A stretch of 64,000 nucleotides of DNA from Kitasatospora sp. NBC_00458 (GTDB taxonomy: Bacteria; Actinomycetota; Actinomycetes; Streptomycetales; Streptomycetaceae): contig NZ_CP107904.1 of assembly GCF_036013975.1 (NCBI RefSeq), positions 5,171,001-5,235,000 on the forward strand, read 5' to 3'. A program made the translations under genes and the position numbers. Below the pieces are notes generated by a model, which was given only the letters and a program-made list of their open reading frames with translations, did not search any database and was not told the origin of the DNA. Shown here piece after piece: positions 51,490 to 59,430 of the stretch (positions within the stretch are counted from its first letter, which is position 1; each line of letters begins with the position of its first letter).

Positions 51490-54075
51490 ATGGACGCAAC
51501 CAACATCCCGACCGCGAACGCGATGCGGCGAGCCCTGCGCCGGGCCCGGGACGGTGTCGCGCTGGACGCGACCGAGGCGGCGGTACTCCTCCGGGCCAGG
51601 GGCGAGGACCTGCGCGACCTCTGTGCGAGCGCCGCCCGGGTGCGCGACGCGGGCCTCGAAGCGGCCGGCCGTCCCGGCGTCATCACCTACTCCAGGAGCG
51701 TGTTCATCCCGCTCACCCGGCTCTGCCGGGACAAGTGCCACTACTGCACCTTCGTGACCGTCCCCGGCAAGCTCCGCCGGGCCGGCCACGGGATGTTCAT
51801 GTCGCCGGACGAGGTGCTGGAGGTCGCCCGCCGGGGCGCCGAGCTGGGGTGCAAGGAAGCCCTGATCACCCTCGGCGACAAGCCCGAGGACCGCTGGCCG
51901 GAGGCGCGCGAGTGGCTGGACGCGCACGGCTACGACGACACCATCGCCTACGTCCGGGCGATGTCGATCCGCATCCTGGAGGAGACCGGGCTGCTCCCGC
52001 ACCTCAACCCCGGGGTGCTGAGCTGGACCGACTTCCAGCGGCTGAAGCCGGTCTCCGCCTCGATGGGCATGATGCTGGAGACCACCGCCACCCGGCTCTG
52101 GAGCGAGCCCGGCGGTCCGCACCACGGTTCGCCCGACAAGGAGCCGGCCGTCCGGCTGCGGGTGCTGGAGGACGCCGGCCGCAGCTCGGTGCCCTTCACC
52201 AGCGGCCTGCTGATCGGCATCGGCGAGACGTACGAGGAGCGCGCCGAGTCGCTGTTCGCGCTGCGCCGCGTCTCCCGGGCGTACCACGGCATCCAGGAGC
52301 TGATCCTGCAGAACTTCCGCGCCAAGCCGGACACCGCGATGCGCGGCATGCCGGACGCGGAGCTGGACGAGCTGGTCGCCACCGTCGCGGTGGCCCGGCA
52401 CATCATGGGCCCGTCGGCCTGCCTCCAGGCCCCGCCGAACCTGGTGGACGGCGAGTACGGGCGGCTGATCGGGGCCGGTGTCGACGACTGGGGCGGCGTC
52501 TCGCCGCTGACCCCCGACCACGTCAACCCCGAGCGTCCGTGGCCGCAGATCGACCGGCTCGCCGAGCAGTCGGCGGCGGCCGGCTTCGAGCTGCGCGAGC
52601 GCCTCGCGGTCTACCCCGAGTACGTGCGGCACGGCGAGCCCTGGCTGGACCCGCGGGTGCTGCCGCACGTCCGCGCGCTGGCCGACCCGGAGACCGGTCT
52701 GGCCCGCCCGGACGCGGTGGTGACCGGCCACCCCTGGCAGGAGCCGGAGGACCTGCCGGACTCGTACGGGCGCACCGACCTGCACACCGCGATCGACACC
52801 GAGGGCCGGACCGGCGACCGCCGGGCCGACTTCGAGGACGTCTACGGCGACTGGGAGGTGCTGCGGGAGCAGGCCGCCGCCGTCCCGGGACCCGCGGGGG
52901 CGCCGGAGCGCCTCGACGGCGACGTCCGGGCCGCCCTCGCGGTGGCCGCCGACGACCCGGAGAAGCTGACGGACGAGCAGGCGCTGGCCCTGTTCCACGC
53001 GGACGGCCCGGCGCTGGACGCGCTCTGCCGGATCGCCGACGCGGTGCGCCGCGACGCGGTGGGGGACGAGGTCACCTACTGCGTCACCCGGAACATCAAC
53101 TTCACCAACGTCTGCTACACCGGCTGCCGGTTCTGCGCCTTCGCCCAGCGCCGCACCGACGCGGACGCGTACAGCCTCTCGCTGGACCAGGTGGCCGACC
53201 GGGCCGCGCAGGCCTGGGAGGTGGGTGCCACCGAGGTCTGCATGCAGGGCGGCATCCACCCGGACCTGCCCGGCACCGCCTACTTCGACATCGCGCGCGC
53301 GGTGAAGGAGCGGGTGCCCGGCATCCACGTGCACGCCTTCTCGCCGATGGAGGTGGTCAACGGCGCCACCCGGACCGGCCTCTCGATCCGCGACTGGCTG
53401 CAGCGGGCCAAGGAGTCCGGCCTGGACACCATCCCGGGCACGGCCGCCGAGATCCTGGACGACGAGGTCCGCTGGGTGCTCACCAAGGGCAAGCTGCCGG
53501 CCGCGACCTGGGTGGAGGTCGTCACCACCGCGCACGAGCTGGGCATCCGCTCCTCGTCCACGATGATGTACGGCCACGTGGACACCCCGGCGCACTGGCT
53601 CGGCCACCTGCGGCTGCTCGCCGGGATCCAGCAGCGCACCGGCGGCTTCACGGAGTTCGTGACGCTGCCGTTCATCCACACCAACGCCCCGGTGTACCTG
53701 GCCGGCATCGCGCGGCCGGGCCCCACCGCCCGGGACAACCGGGCGGTGGTCGCGATGGCCCGGCTGCTGCTCCACCCGCACATCCGCAACATCCAGACCA
53801 GCTGGGTGAAGCTGGGCGCCGAGGGTGCGGCCGAGATGCTCCGCTCCGGCGCCAACGACCTGGGCGGGACGCTGATGGAGGAGACCATCTCGCGGATGGC
53901 CGGTTCGGCGTACGGCAGCTACAAGTCGGTCCGGGAGCTGCAGGCGATCGCCGAGGCGGTGGGCCGTCCGCACCGGCAGCGCACCACCACCTACGGCGAG
54001 GTGCCGGCCGAGCGGCTGGCCGCCGCGCTGGCCTCGGACGGGCACCTGCCGGCGCTGCTGCCGCTGGTGGACTGA
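51490..54075 (+). CDS. fbiC: Bifunctional FO synthase (CofG-CofH fusion)
   Basis: An 861-residue protein with two radical SAM domains. The CofG-like half has C79-R-D-K-C83-H-Y-C86. The CofH-like half has C542-Y-T-G-C546-R-F-C549, with M-Q-G-G-I-H-P-D-L and M-M-Y-G-H-V-D-T following. It makes the deazaflavin FO, the chromophore of coenzyme F420, from tyrosine and a flavin precursor. This fused form is typical of actinobacteria. It is divergent from the LolA-like/ABC operon and convergent with the tyrosine phosphatase gene. Confidence 0.96.
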   Translation: MDATNIPTANAMRRALRRARDGVALDATEAAVLLRARGEDLRDLCASAARVRDAGLEAAGRPGVITYSRSVFIPLTRLCRDKCHYCTFVTVPGKLRRAGHGMFMSPDEVLEVARRGAELGCKEALITLGDKPEDRWPEAREWLDAHGYDDTIAYVRAMSIRILEETGLLPHLNPGVLSWTDFQRLKPVSASMGMMLETTATRLWSEPGGPHHGSPDKEPAVRLRVLEDAGRSSVPFTSGLLIGIGETYEERAESLFALRRVSRAYHGIQELILQNFRAKPDTAMRGMPDAELDELVATVAVARHIMGPSACLQAPPNLVDGEYGRLIGAGVDDWGGVSPLTPDHVNPERPWPQIDRLAEQSAAAGFELRERLAVYPEYVRHGEPWLDPRVLPHVRALADPETGLARPDAVVTGHPWQEPEDLPDSYGRTDLHTAIDTEGRTGDRRADFEDVYGDWEVLREQAAAVPGPAGAPERLDGDVRAALAVAADDPEKLTDEQALALFHADGPALDALCRIADAVRRDAVGDEVTYCVTRNINFTNVCYTGCRFCAFAQRRTDADAYSLSLDQVADRAAQAWEVGATEVCMQGGIHPDLPGTAYFDIARAVKERVPGIHVHAFSPMEVVNGATRTGLSIRDWLQRAKESGLDTIPGTAAEILDDEVRWVLTKGKLPAATWVEVVTTAHELGIRSSSTMMYGHVDTPAHWLGHLRLLAGIQQRTGGFTEFVTLPFIHTNAPVYLAGIARPGPTARDNRAVVAMARLLLHPHIRNIQTSWVKLGAEGAAEMLRSGANDLGGTLMEETISRMAGSAYGSYKSVRELQAIAEAVGRPHRQRTTTYGEVPAERLAAALASDGHLPALLPLVD

Positions 54076-54097
54076 CGCGCGGGCCGGGGGTCCGGCC

Positions 54098-55210
54098 TCA
54101 GCCGACGAGCAGCTGGCTGCGCAGGTCGCGCAGGTCCCGCTGGTCCAGGCCGAGGCCGGACCGCAGGTAGCCGTCGAAGGAGCCGAACCGCTTCCCCACC
54201 TCGTCGAAGCCGGCGTTCAGGTACTCGGGCCGGACGTCCAGCAGCGGCTTGTAGACCGCCTGGTAGGCGGGCGGCAGCTGGGCCAGGGTGGCGGCGATCT
54301 CGGCGGCCCGGTAGGTGTTGCTGGCCAGGTAGTCGGCCTCGACGGTCTCGCGCGGCACGCCGAGCGCGGTGAGCAGGGCGGCGGAGGCCCAGCCGGTGCG
54401 GTCCTTGCCGGCGGTGCAGTGGAACAGGACGTTCTCGTCGTCGCGCTCGACCAGGGAGTTCAGCACCGAGCGGTAGGCGGTCCGGGCGCTGTCGGCGGAG
54501 ACCATGGTGCGCTCGGCGTCCACCATGACCTGGACGGCGGCCTGCGGGGTGGTGACGTTGAACGCGCCGGTGTCGGCGACGCCGAGCACGTTGGCGGAGA
54601 CGGCGGTGGCGCCGGCCGGGACGCGGTCCGGGGCGCTCTTCTGCTCGGCGGGGGTCCGCAGGTCGAAGACGGTGCGGATGCCGAGGCGGCGGAGCTTGGC
54701 GAGGTCCTGGTCGGTGAGCTTGGAGAGGTCGCCGGAGCGGTAGACGACGCCGGTGCGCACCCAGTGGCCGTCGGTGGTGCGGTAGCCGCCCGCGTCGCGG
54801 AAGTTGGGCGCGGAGGCGAGGTGCAGTGAGCGGTCGGCGACGACCAGCGGGGCGCCGCGGTCGGGGACGAGCTCGAAGTACCAGCGGTCGGCGGCGGGCA
54901 GGCCGGTGACCGTCACGGTGGCGCTGCCGGCGCCCTTGGCGACGGCCCTGCGGTGGCCGATGTCCTCCGGGTCGGTGCCGGCGTAGACGGTGACGCCCCG
55001 GGTGCCGGGGGCGGTCCAGGTGAGGCTGAAGCTCCCGTCGGCCTGCTGGGTGGCGGTGGCGGCGGTGAACGGGATGGCGCGGGCGGTGTGCCGGGCGGCG
55101 GCCGGGGCGGGGGAGCCGGCCGGCGCGGCGGCGGCGAGCGCCGGGGTGCCGAGCGTCAGTGCGCAGGTCAGGGCGACGGCTGCGGTCAGGCGGGTGCGGG
55201 AGATGGTCAT
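54098..55210 (-). CDS. Secreted tyrosine-protein phosphatase
   Basis: A 370-residue protein. A signal peptide runs to about residue 30 (A-L-A-A-A-A-P). A beta-sandwich, fibronectin-like domain lies at about 45-130. The phosphatase domain begins N-F-R-D-A-G-G-Y-R and ends with the P-loop H264-C265-T-A-G-K-D-R271-T-G, the C-x5-R signature of the Y_phosphatase3 family. It should dephosphorylate phosphotyrosine or phosphoinositides outside the cell; the substrate is unknown. It is convergent with fbiC. Confidence 0.9.
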   Translation of the reverse strand: MTISRTRLTAAVALTCALTLGTPALAAAAPAGSPAPAAARHTARAIPFTAATATQQADGSFSLTWTAPGTRGVTVYAGTDPEDIGHRRAVAKGAGSATVTVTGLPAADRWYFELVPDRGAPLVVADRSLHLASAPNFRDAGGYRTTDGHWVRTGVVYRSGDLSKLTDQDLAKLRRLGIRTVFDLRTPAEQKSAPDRVPAGATAVSANVLGVADTGAFNVTTPQAAVQVMVDAERTMVSADSARTAYRSVLNSLVERDDENVLFHCTAGKDRTGWASAALLTALGVPRETVEADYLASNTYRAAEIAATLAQLPPAYQAVYKPLLDVRPEYLNAGFDEVGKRFGSFDGYLRSGLGLDQRDLRDLRSQLLVG

Positions 55211-55400
55211 GGCCCGGGACGGTAGGCAGCTCCGGGTGGCGACCCGTGGACGAGGCATGACGGATCGGCGACATGGTGTTGAAGTGCTGGTGTTCCAGGG
55301 AGGCCCGCGACCCGTTCGGGCCTTCGAATACAGTGCGAGGGCGCGCGACCGGCCGTGCGTCGCGCGCGCCCCGCCCGCTTTCGGATGAAAGGCGCCCGTC

Positions 55401-56519
55401 GTGATGCCACTGTGGTCACGCGCACAGCAACAGGACTTCCGCAGTCGGGTGCGGGGCTGTCTGCTCGGCGGGGCGATCGGGGACGCACTCGGCGCGGGCA
55501 TCGAGTTCGACTCGCTGGAGAAGATCCGCGCGGCGCACGGCCCGCACGGGGTGACCGGCTACGTCCCGGCGTACGGGCGGCTGGGCGCCGTCACCGACGA
55601 CACCCAGATGGTGCTGTTCACCGTCGACGGCCTGATCCGCGCCCACATCCGGCGGGACACCGGGAGCTGGCACCCGCCCACCGACGTCCATCGCGCCTAC
55701 CTGCGCTGGGCGGTGACCCAGCGGGACTGGGGGCCGGACGAGCGCCGGGCCGACCTCGGCTGGCTGGGCCGGGAGGAGTGGCTGTACGCGCAGCGGGCGC
55801 CCGGCCAGGCCTGCCTGTCCGGGCTCTCCGGCCCCGACGCCGAGCGGCTGGGCACCCTGGAGGCACCGAAGAACCCGCATTCCAAGGGGTGCGGCACGGT
55901 GATGCGGGCGGCGCCGTTCGGCCTGCTCACCACCTGGGAGCCGGGGCTGGTGTTCCAGCTCGCGGTGGAGTGCTCGGTGCTGACCCACGGCCACCCCACC
56001 GGCTACCTGTCGGCCGGCGCGCTGGCGGTGATCGTCCAGACCGTGGTCCGGGGCGGCACCCTGGAGGAGGGGGTCCACCTGGCGCTCGCGCTGCTCTCCG
56101 AGCGGGCGGGGCACGAGGAGACGACGGCGGCGCTGCGGGCCGCGCTGGACGCGGTGCGGGCCGGGGAGCCGTCCGCGGAGCGGGTGGAGGCGCTGGGGGA
56201 GGGCTGGGTCGCCGAGGAGGCGCTGGCGATCGGGGTGTACTGCGCGCTGGTCGCGCACGACGTCCGGTCCGGACTGCTGCTGGCGGTGAACCACTCGGGG
56301 GACAGCGACTCCACCGGTGCGATATGCGGCAACCTGCTGGGGGTGCTGCACGGGGACACCGCGCTGCCGCCCGGCCTGGTGGTCGGTCTGGAGGGGCGCG
56401 GGGCGCTGCTGGAGCTGGCGGACGACTTCGTGCTGGAACTGGTGCACGGCCCCGAGCTGCACAGTGCGCGGACCCCGGAGGGCGCGGCCTGGTCGGCCCG
56501 CTACCCGGTGCTGGGCTGA
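55401..56519 (+). CDS. ADP-ribosylglycohydrolase family protein
   Basis: A 372-residue all-helical enzyme. G-C-L-L-G-G-A-I-G-D-A-L-G lies near residues 19-31, and the first metal motif is T65-D66-D67-T68-Q. The second metal motif D301-S-D303-S-T305-G lies in N-H-S-G-D-S-D-S-T-G-A-I-C-G-N. These bind two Mg2+ ions used to remove ADP-ribose from proteins or small molecules. GTG 55401 or ATG 55404 may be the start. No ADP-ribosyltransferase gene is close by. Confidence 0.93.
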   Translation: MMPLWSRAQQQDFRSRVRGCLLGGAIGDALGAGIEFDSLEKIRAAHGPHGVTGYVPAYGRLGAVTDDTQMVLFTVDGLIRAHIRRDTGSWHPPTDVHRAYLRWAVTQRDWGPDERRADLGWLGREEWLYAQRAPGQACLSGLSGPDAERLGTLEAPKNPHSKGCGTVMRAAPFGLLTTWEPGLVFQLAVECSVLTHGHPTGYLSAGALAVIVQTVVRGGTLEEGVHLALALLSERAGHEETTAALRAALDAVRAGEPSAERVEALGEGWVAEEALAIGVYCALVAHDVRSGLLLAVNHSGDSDSTGAICGNLLGVLHGDTALPPGLVVGLEGRGALLELADDFVLELVHGPELHSARTPEGAAWSARYPVLG

Positions 56520-56736
56520 GGACCCGCCCGGACTCGCCGGGGCACGCCACCGTCGGGGGCACGCCACCATCAGGGAGCACGTCACCGTCCGGGGGCACGT
56601 CACGATCCGGGAGCGCGCCGCCGTCCGGGGACCACGCCCCCCGGACGCCCAGATGCCCGCAGCGGTGTCCGCCGCCCCGGGGAGGGGGACGGACACCGCT
56701 ACGGGCACCCGGGCCGAGAAGCGGTGCGGGGCGGGG

Positions 56737-56946
56737 TCAGATCCCGCCGAACACCCCGGCTCCGGCGTCGGCGGCGAAGGCGCTCCAGGCTTCGGCGGAG
56801 AAGCGCAGCTGCGGGCCCTCCGGGTCCTTGGAGTCCCGGACCGCCACCGCGCCGGCGGCGGGCACCCTGATCTCCACGCAGGCGCCGTTGCCGCCGCTGT
56901 GACTGCTCTTGTGCCAGGTCGTCCCGTTCTCGAAGGCGGTGCTCAT
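56737..56946 (-). CDS. DUF397 domain protein
   Basis: A 69-residue protein. It has W-H-K-S-S-H-S-G-G-N-G-A-C-V-E-I, then V-A-V-R-D-S-K-D-P-E-G-P and F-S-A-E-A-W-S-A-F, the full DUF397 pattern. Its start overlaps the XRE regulator stop by 4 bp, the usual pairing in Streptomyces. Related pairs modulate development and antibiotic production; the small protein is thought to bind or antagonise its regulator. Confidence 0.93.
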   Translation of the reverse strand: MSTAFENGTTWHKSSHSGGNGACVEIRVPAAGAVAVRDSKDPEGPQLRFSAEAWSAFAADAGAGVFGGI

Positions 56947-57806
56947 CCGTGGTATCCCTCTTCAATCGTGGCTATCAGTGACCGGCTCTCCGCCACCCCG
57001 AGGGCGGCTGCCCGCAGGTGGTCGTAGAGACTGGTATAGCGGCGCACGTCGGCTTCCTTCTCCAGGTAGAGATCGCTCGTCACCCCTTCGAAGTAGACAA
57101 CCGTGGAATCGGCTGACTCGGGGAACTCAAGCAGGGAGAATGTCCCGGTCATGCCGGGGTGGGCGCCGTGCGCGAACGGGATGACCTGGATGGTGATGTT
57201 GGGGCGCTGGCTCAGTTCCAGCATGTGCTTCAGCTGGTGGGCCATCACCTCGCGGCTGCCGACCTCGCGGCGCAGCACCGCCTCGTCTATGACGGTCCAG
57301 AGGCTGCCGAGCTGGTTCTCGCCGTGGACCCGGTCCTGGCGCTTCATCCGGACCTGGACCCGGCGCTGGACGGAGAGCGCGTCGGTGTCCGGCTGGGTGC
57401 CCTCGACGACGGCCTGGGCGTACTGCTCGGTCTGCAGGAGTCCGGGGACGAAGGAGGACTCGTAGGCGCGGATCGAGGAGGCCTCGGCCTCCAGGCCGAT
57501 GTACACGCTGTAGGGGGTGGGCATGTCGTTGAAGTCGTGCCACCAGCCGCGCTGCCGGGACTCCCGGGCCATCTCCATCAGGCTGGCCCGCATCGCGTCG
57601 TCGGTGACGTTGTAGACGTCGCAGAGGTCGCGGACGTCCCGCTGGCTGATGGAGCGGCGGCCGTTCTCCAGTCGGCTGATCTTCGACTGGGACACCATCA
57701 GTCGGCCCGCGACCTCCTCGGCCGTCATGCTGAGCCCCTCGCGGAGCTTGCGCAGCTCCGAGCCGAGGCGCCGGCGGCGCACCGTGGGATTGATGTTCGC
57801 GGACAC
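56943..57806 (-). CDS. XRE family regulator with DUF5753 C-terminal domain
   Basis: A 287-residue protein. The helix-turn-helix is at about residues 18-50 (L-R-K-L-R-E-G-L-S-M-T-A-E-E-V-A and S-Q-S-K-I-S-R-L-E-N-G-R-R-S-I). The DUF5753 domain follows, with the signature E-A-E-A-S-S-I-R-A-Y-E-S-S-F-V-P-G-L-L-Q-T-E and I-Q-V-I-P-F. GGAGG lies about 6 bp before GTG 57806. It is coupled to the DUF397 gene. Pairs of this kind are numerous in Streptomyces and act in differentiation. Confidence 0.93.
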   Translation of the reverse strand: MSANINPTVRRRRLGSELRKLREGLSMTAEEVAGRLMVSQSKISRLENGRRSISQRDVRDLCDVYNVTDDAMRASLMEMARESRQRGWWHDFNDMPTPYSVYIGLEAEASSIRAYESSFVPGLLQTEQYAQAVVEGTQPDTDALSVQRRVQVRMKRQDRVHGENQLGSLWTVIDEAVLRREVGSREVMAHQLKHMLELSQRPNITIQVIPFAHGAHPGMTGTFSLLEFPESADSTVVYFEGVTSDLYLEKEADVRRYTSLYDHLRAAALGVAESRSLIATIEEGYHG

Positions 57807-58375
57807 GTCGGCCTCCGGTCGGACTTCTGGTGATCGTTGGAACGGAAGTCCTCGGAACACTGTGGAAATCGGGATCAACCCCCCTGACGTTGAGCAGCAT
57901 GTCACCTTGGATCAGGTCGGCGCCGGGGAATCACAGGAGCGCAGTAGAACAGATCATCGGAAAAGCGCTTCGGTGAGACAGCGGGCCCTCCGAGGTGGTA
58001 GAGCGGCCCGGCGGCCCGTTCCGGTGGTGCTGCGACGGCGGTGCGGACACGGTGTGAACGCGGCGCGGGGCCGCGCAGGTGCTGGTGGCACGTGCGGGGG
58101 CGGTATGCGGCCGAGGTGCGTGCGGTGGCTCGATGGGCTTCGGGTCGGGCCGGATGGGGGCCGGACCGCCCGTGGGGACGGCGGAGGGGCGGCCGCCCGG
58201 CGACTTCCGTCGCGGGCGACCGCCCCTCGTCACTGCCGGTTGCTCGGCGCCGCCGTGCGGCGCGAGCTGTGCGGCGAGCGCCGCTCTGCGCGCTGGTGTG
58301 CTCCCTGCGCGCGGGTGGTTCGCGTGCCGGTCCGGCGGCCGGGCCCACCCGGTCGGCCGGACCCGTCCCGTCGTG
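57807..58375. other. 569-bp gap upstream of the XRE gene
   Basis: The 150 bp next to the XRE start are AT-richer and probably hold its promoter. The remainder is GC-rich, with frames that translate only into Arg/Pro/Ala-rich sequence, which I do not regard as coding. No clear hairpin was found. Confidence 0.5.
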
Positions 58376-59131
58376 TCAGCGGACGCCGACGCGGGGGGCC
58401 GCGACCCGTCCGCCGGATCCGCGCCCGGACGCCGCGCGCTGGCCCGGTCGGCCACCGCTCGGAGCCGGCACGGCACTGCTGCTCTGGGCGGAACGGTTCT
58501 GCTGGCTCGGCAGGCCGTTCTGCACGTCCATGACGGCGTGCGCGACCATCCCGCCCAGCGGGTCGTACCGGATCAGGTCGCGCAGCCGGGACCGCGAGGA
58601 CCGGCCCTCGTTGCCCGGGTAGAGGTGCTTGCCCAGGCCCACCGAGTGCGCGAGCGCGGCGAGCGCCGCCGTCCGCGGGTCCGGCGGCACGCCGGTGCGG
58701 ATCGCGGTGTCCAGCCGTTGTTTGATCGCGGCGTTGGTGCAGTCGTCGGACGCCTGGTAGCGCGTCGTCGGCAGCACCCCGCACACCTGGCCCGGCACGG
58801 CCGTGACCATGCCGCACCGTTCGAGGTGCGCCAGATAGGTCTGCCGGAGCCCCAGCCGGGGCCCGCCGATCCAGTGTGCGGCGCGGACCGGACTGCCACG
58901 TCGCCGCAGCAGCTCCAGCGCGTGGTCGAGTGTCGGGTCCCCGGTCGGCCGTGGCAGTACCACGGCGATGCGGTCTCCCTCCGGAACGATCCGTCCGGCC
59001 AGGGACAGCTCGACGAGCTGGGCCCCGGCGAGTCCGAGGTCGAGGGTCTGCGGCTGCGCGGTGGTACCCGTGGCCGGGTCCAAAGCGAGCAGCAAGAGCT
59101 CCTCGGGAACAGTTCTGCGGCTCTTGCCCAT
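58376..59131 (-). CDS. GPP34 (GOLPH3/VPS74-like) family protein
   Basis: A 251-residue protein. It begins M-G-K-S-R-R-T-V-P-E-E-L-L-L-L-A-L-D and has L-G-L-A-G-A-Q-L-V-E-L-S-L-A-G-R-I near residues 32-48, the opening of the GPP34 domain. The domain ends near residue 205. A disordered Ser/Gly/Arg-rich tail of about 45 residues follows. In eukaryotes the family binds phosphoinositides on Golgi membranes; the bacterial role is unknown. GGGGAGG lies 6 bp before the ATG. It is divergent from the carboxypeptidase gene. Confidence 0.85.
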   Translation of the reverse strand: MGKSRRTVPEELLLLALDPATGTTAQPQTLDLGLAGAQLVELSLAGRIVPEGDRIAVVLPRPTGDPTLDHALELLRRRGSPVRAAHWIGGPRLGLRQTYLAHLERCGMVTAVPGQVCGVLPTTRYQASDDCTNAAIKQRLDTAIRTGVPPDPRTAALAALAHSVGLGKHLYPGNEGRSSRSRLRDLIRYDPLGGMVAHAVMDVQNGLPSQQNRSAQSSSAVPAPSGGRPGQRAASGRGSGGRVAAPRVGVR

Positions 59132-59430
59132 CCAAGCCTCCCCGCGTGGATGGGAAACAGCGTGACGCCTCTCACACGGGCTTGTCGAGTACGCCTCCGA
59201 ATCGTGACCTTGCGATCGAGTGGGGGAACCGGCCGCAGCGGGCCCGGCGTCTGATCGTTGAACAGGCCGCGGCGCGGCCGTGCCACGGTGATAACCGCCG
59301 GTCGGGCGGGGTGTGGGCGACCGGAATCGGTCACCGGTGGCGGAGACTGTACAGGTACACGGGGCGGGGTACCGGCTTCCCGAAATCGGGTCTGCCGGTG
59401 CCCCGCCGGGCGTTGAGGAGGCTGGGTTAC

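Noticed and set aside
57902..58348. Possible gene in the gap upstream of the XRE regulator
   Set aside because: The translation is Arg/Pro/Ala-rich, has no motif, and overlaps the likely XRE promoter.
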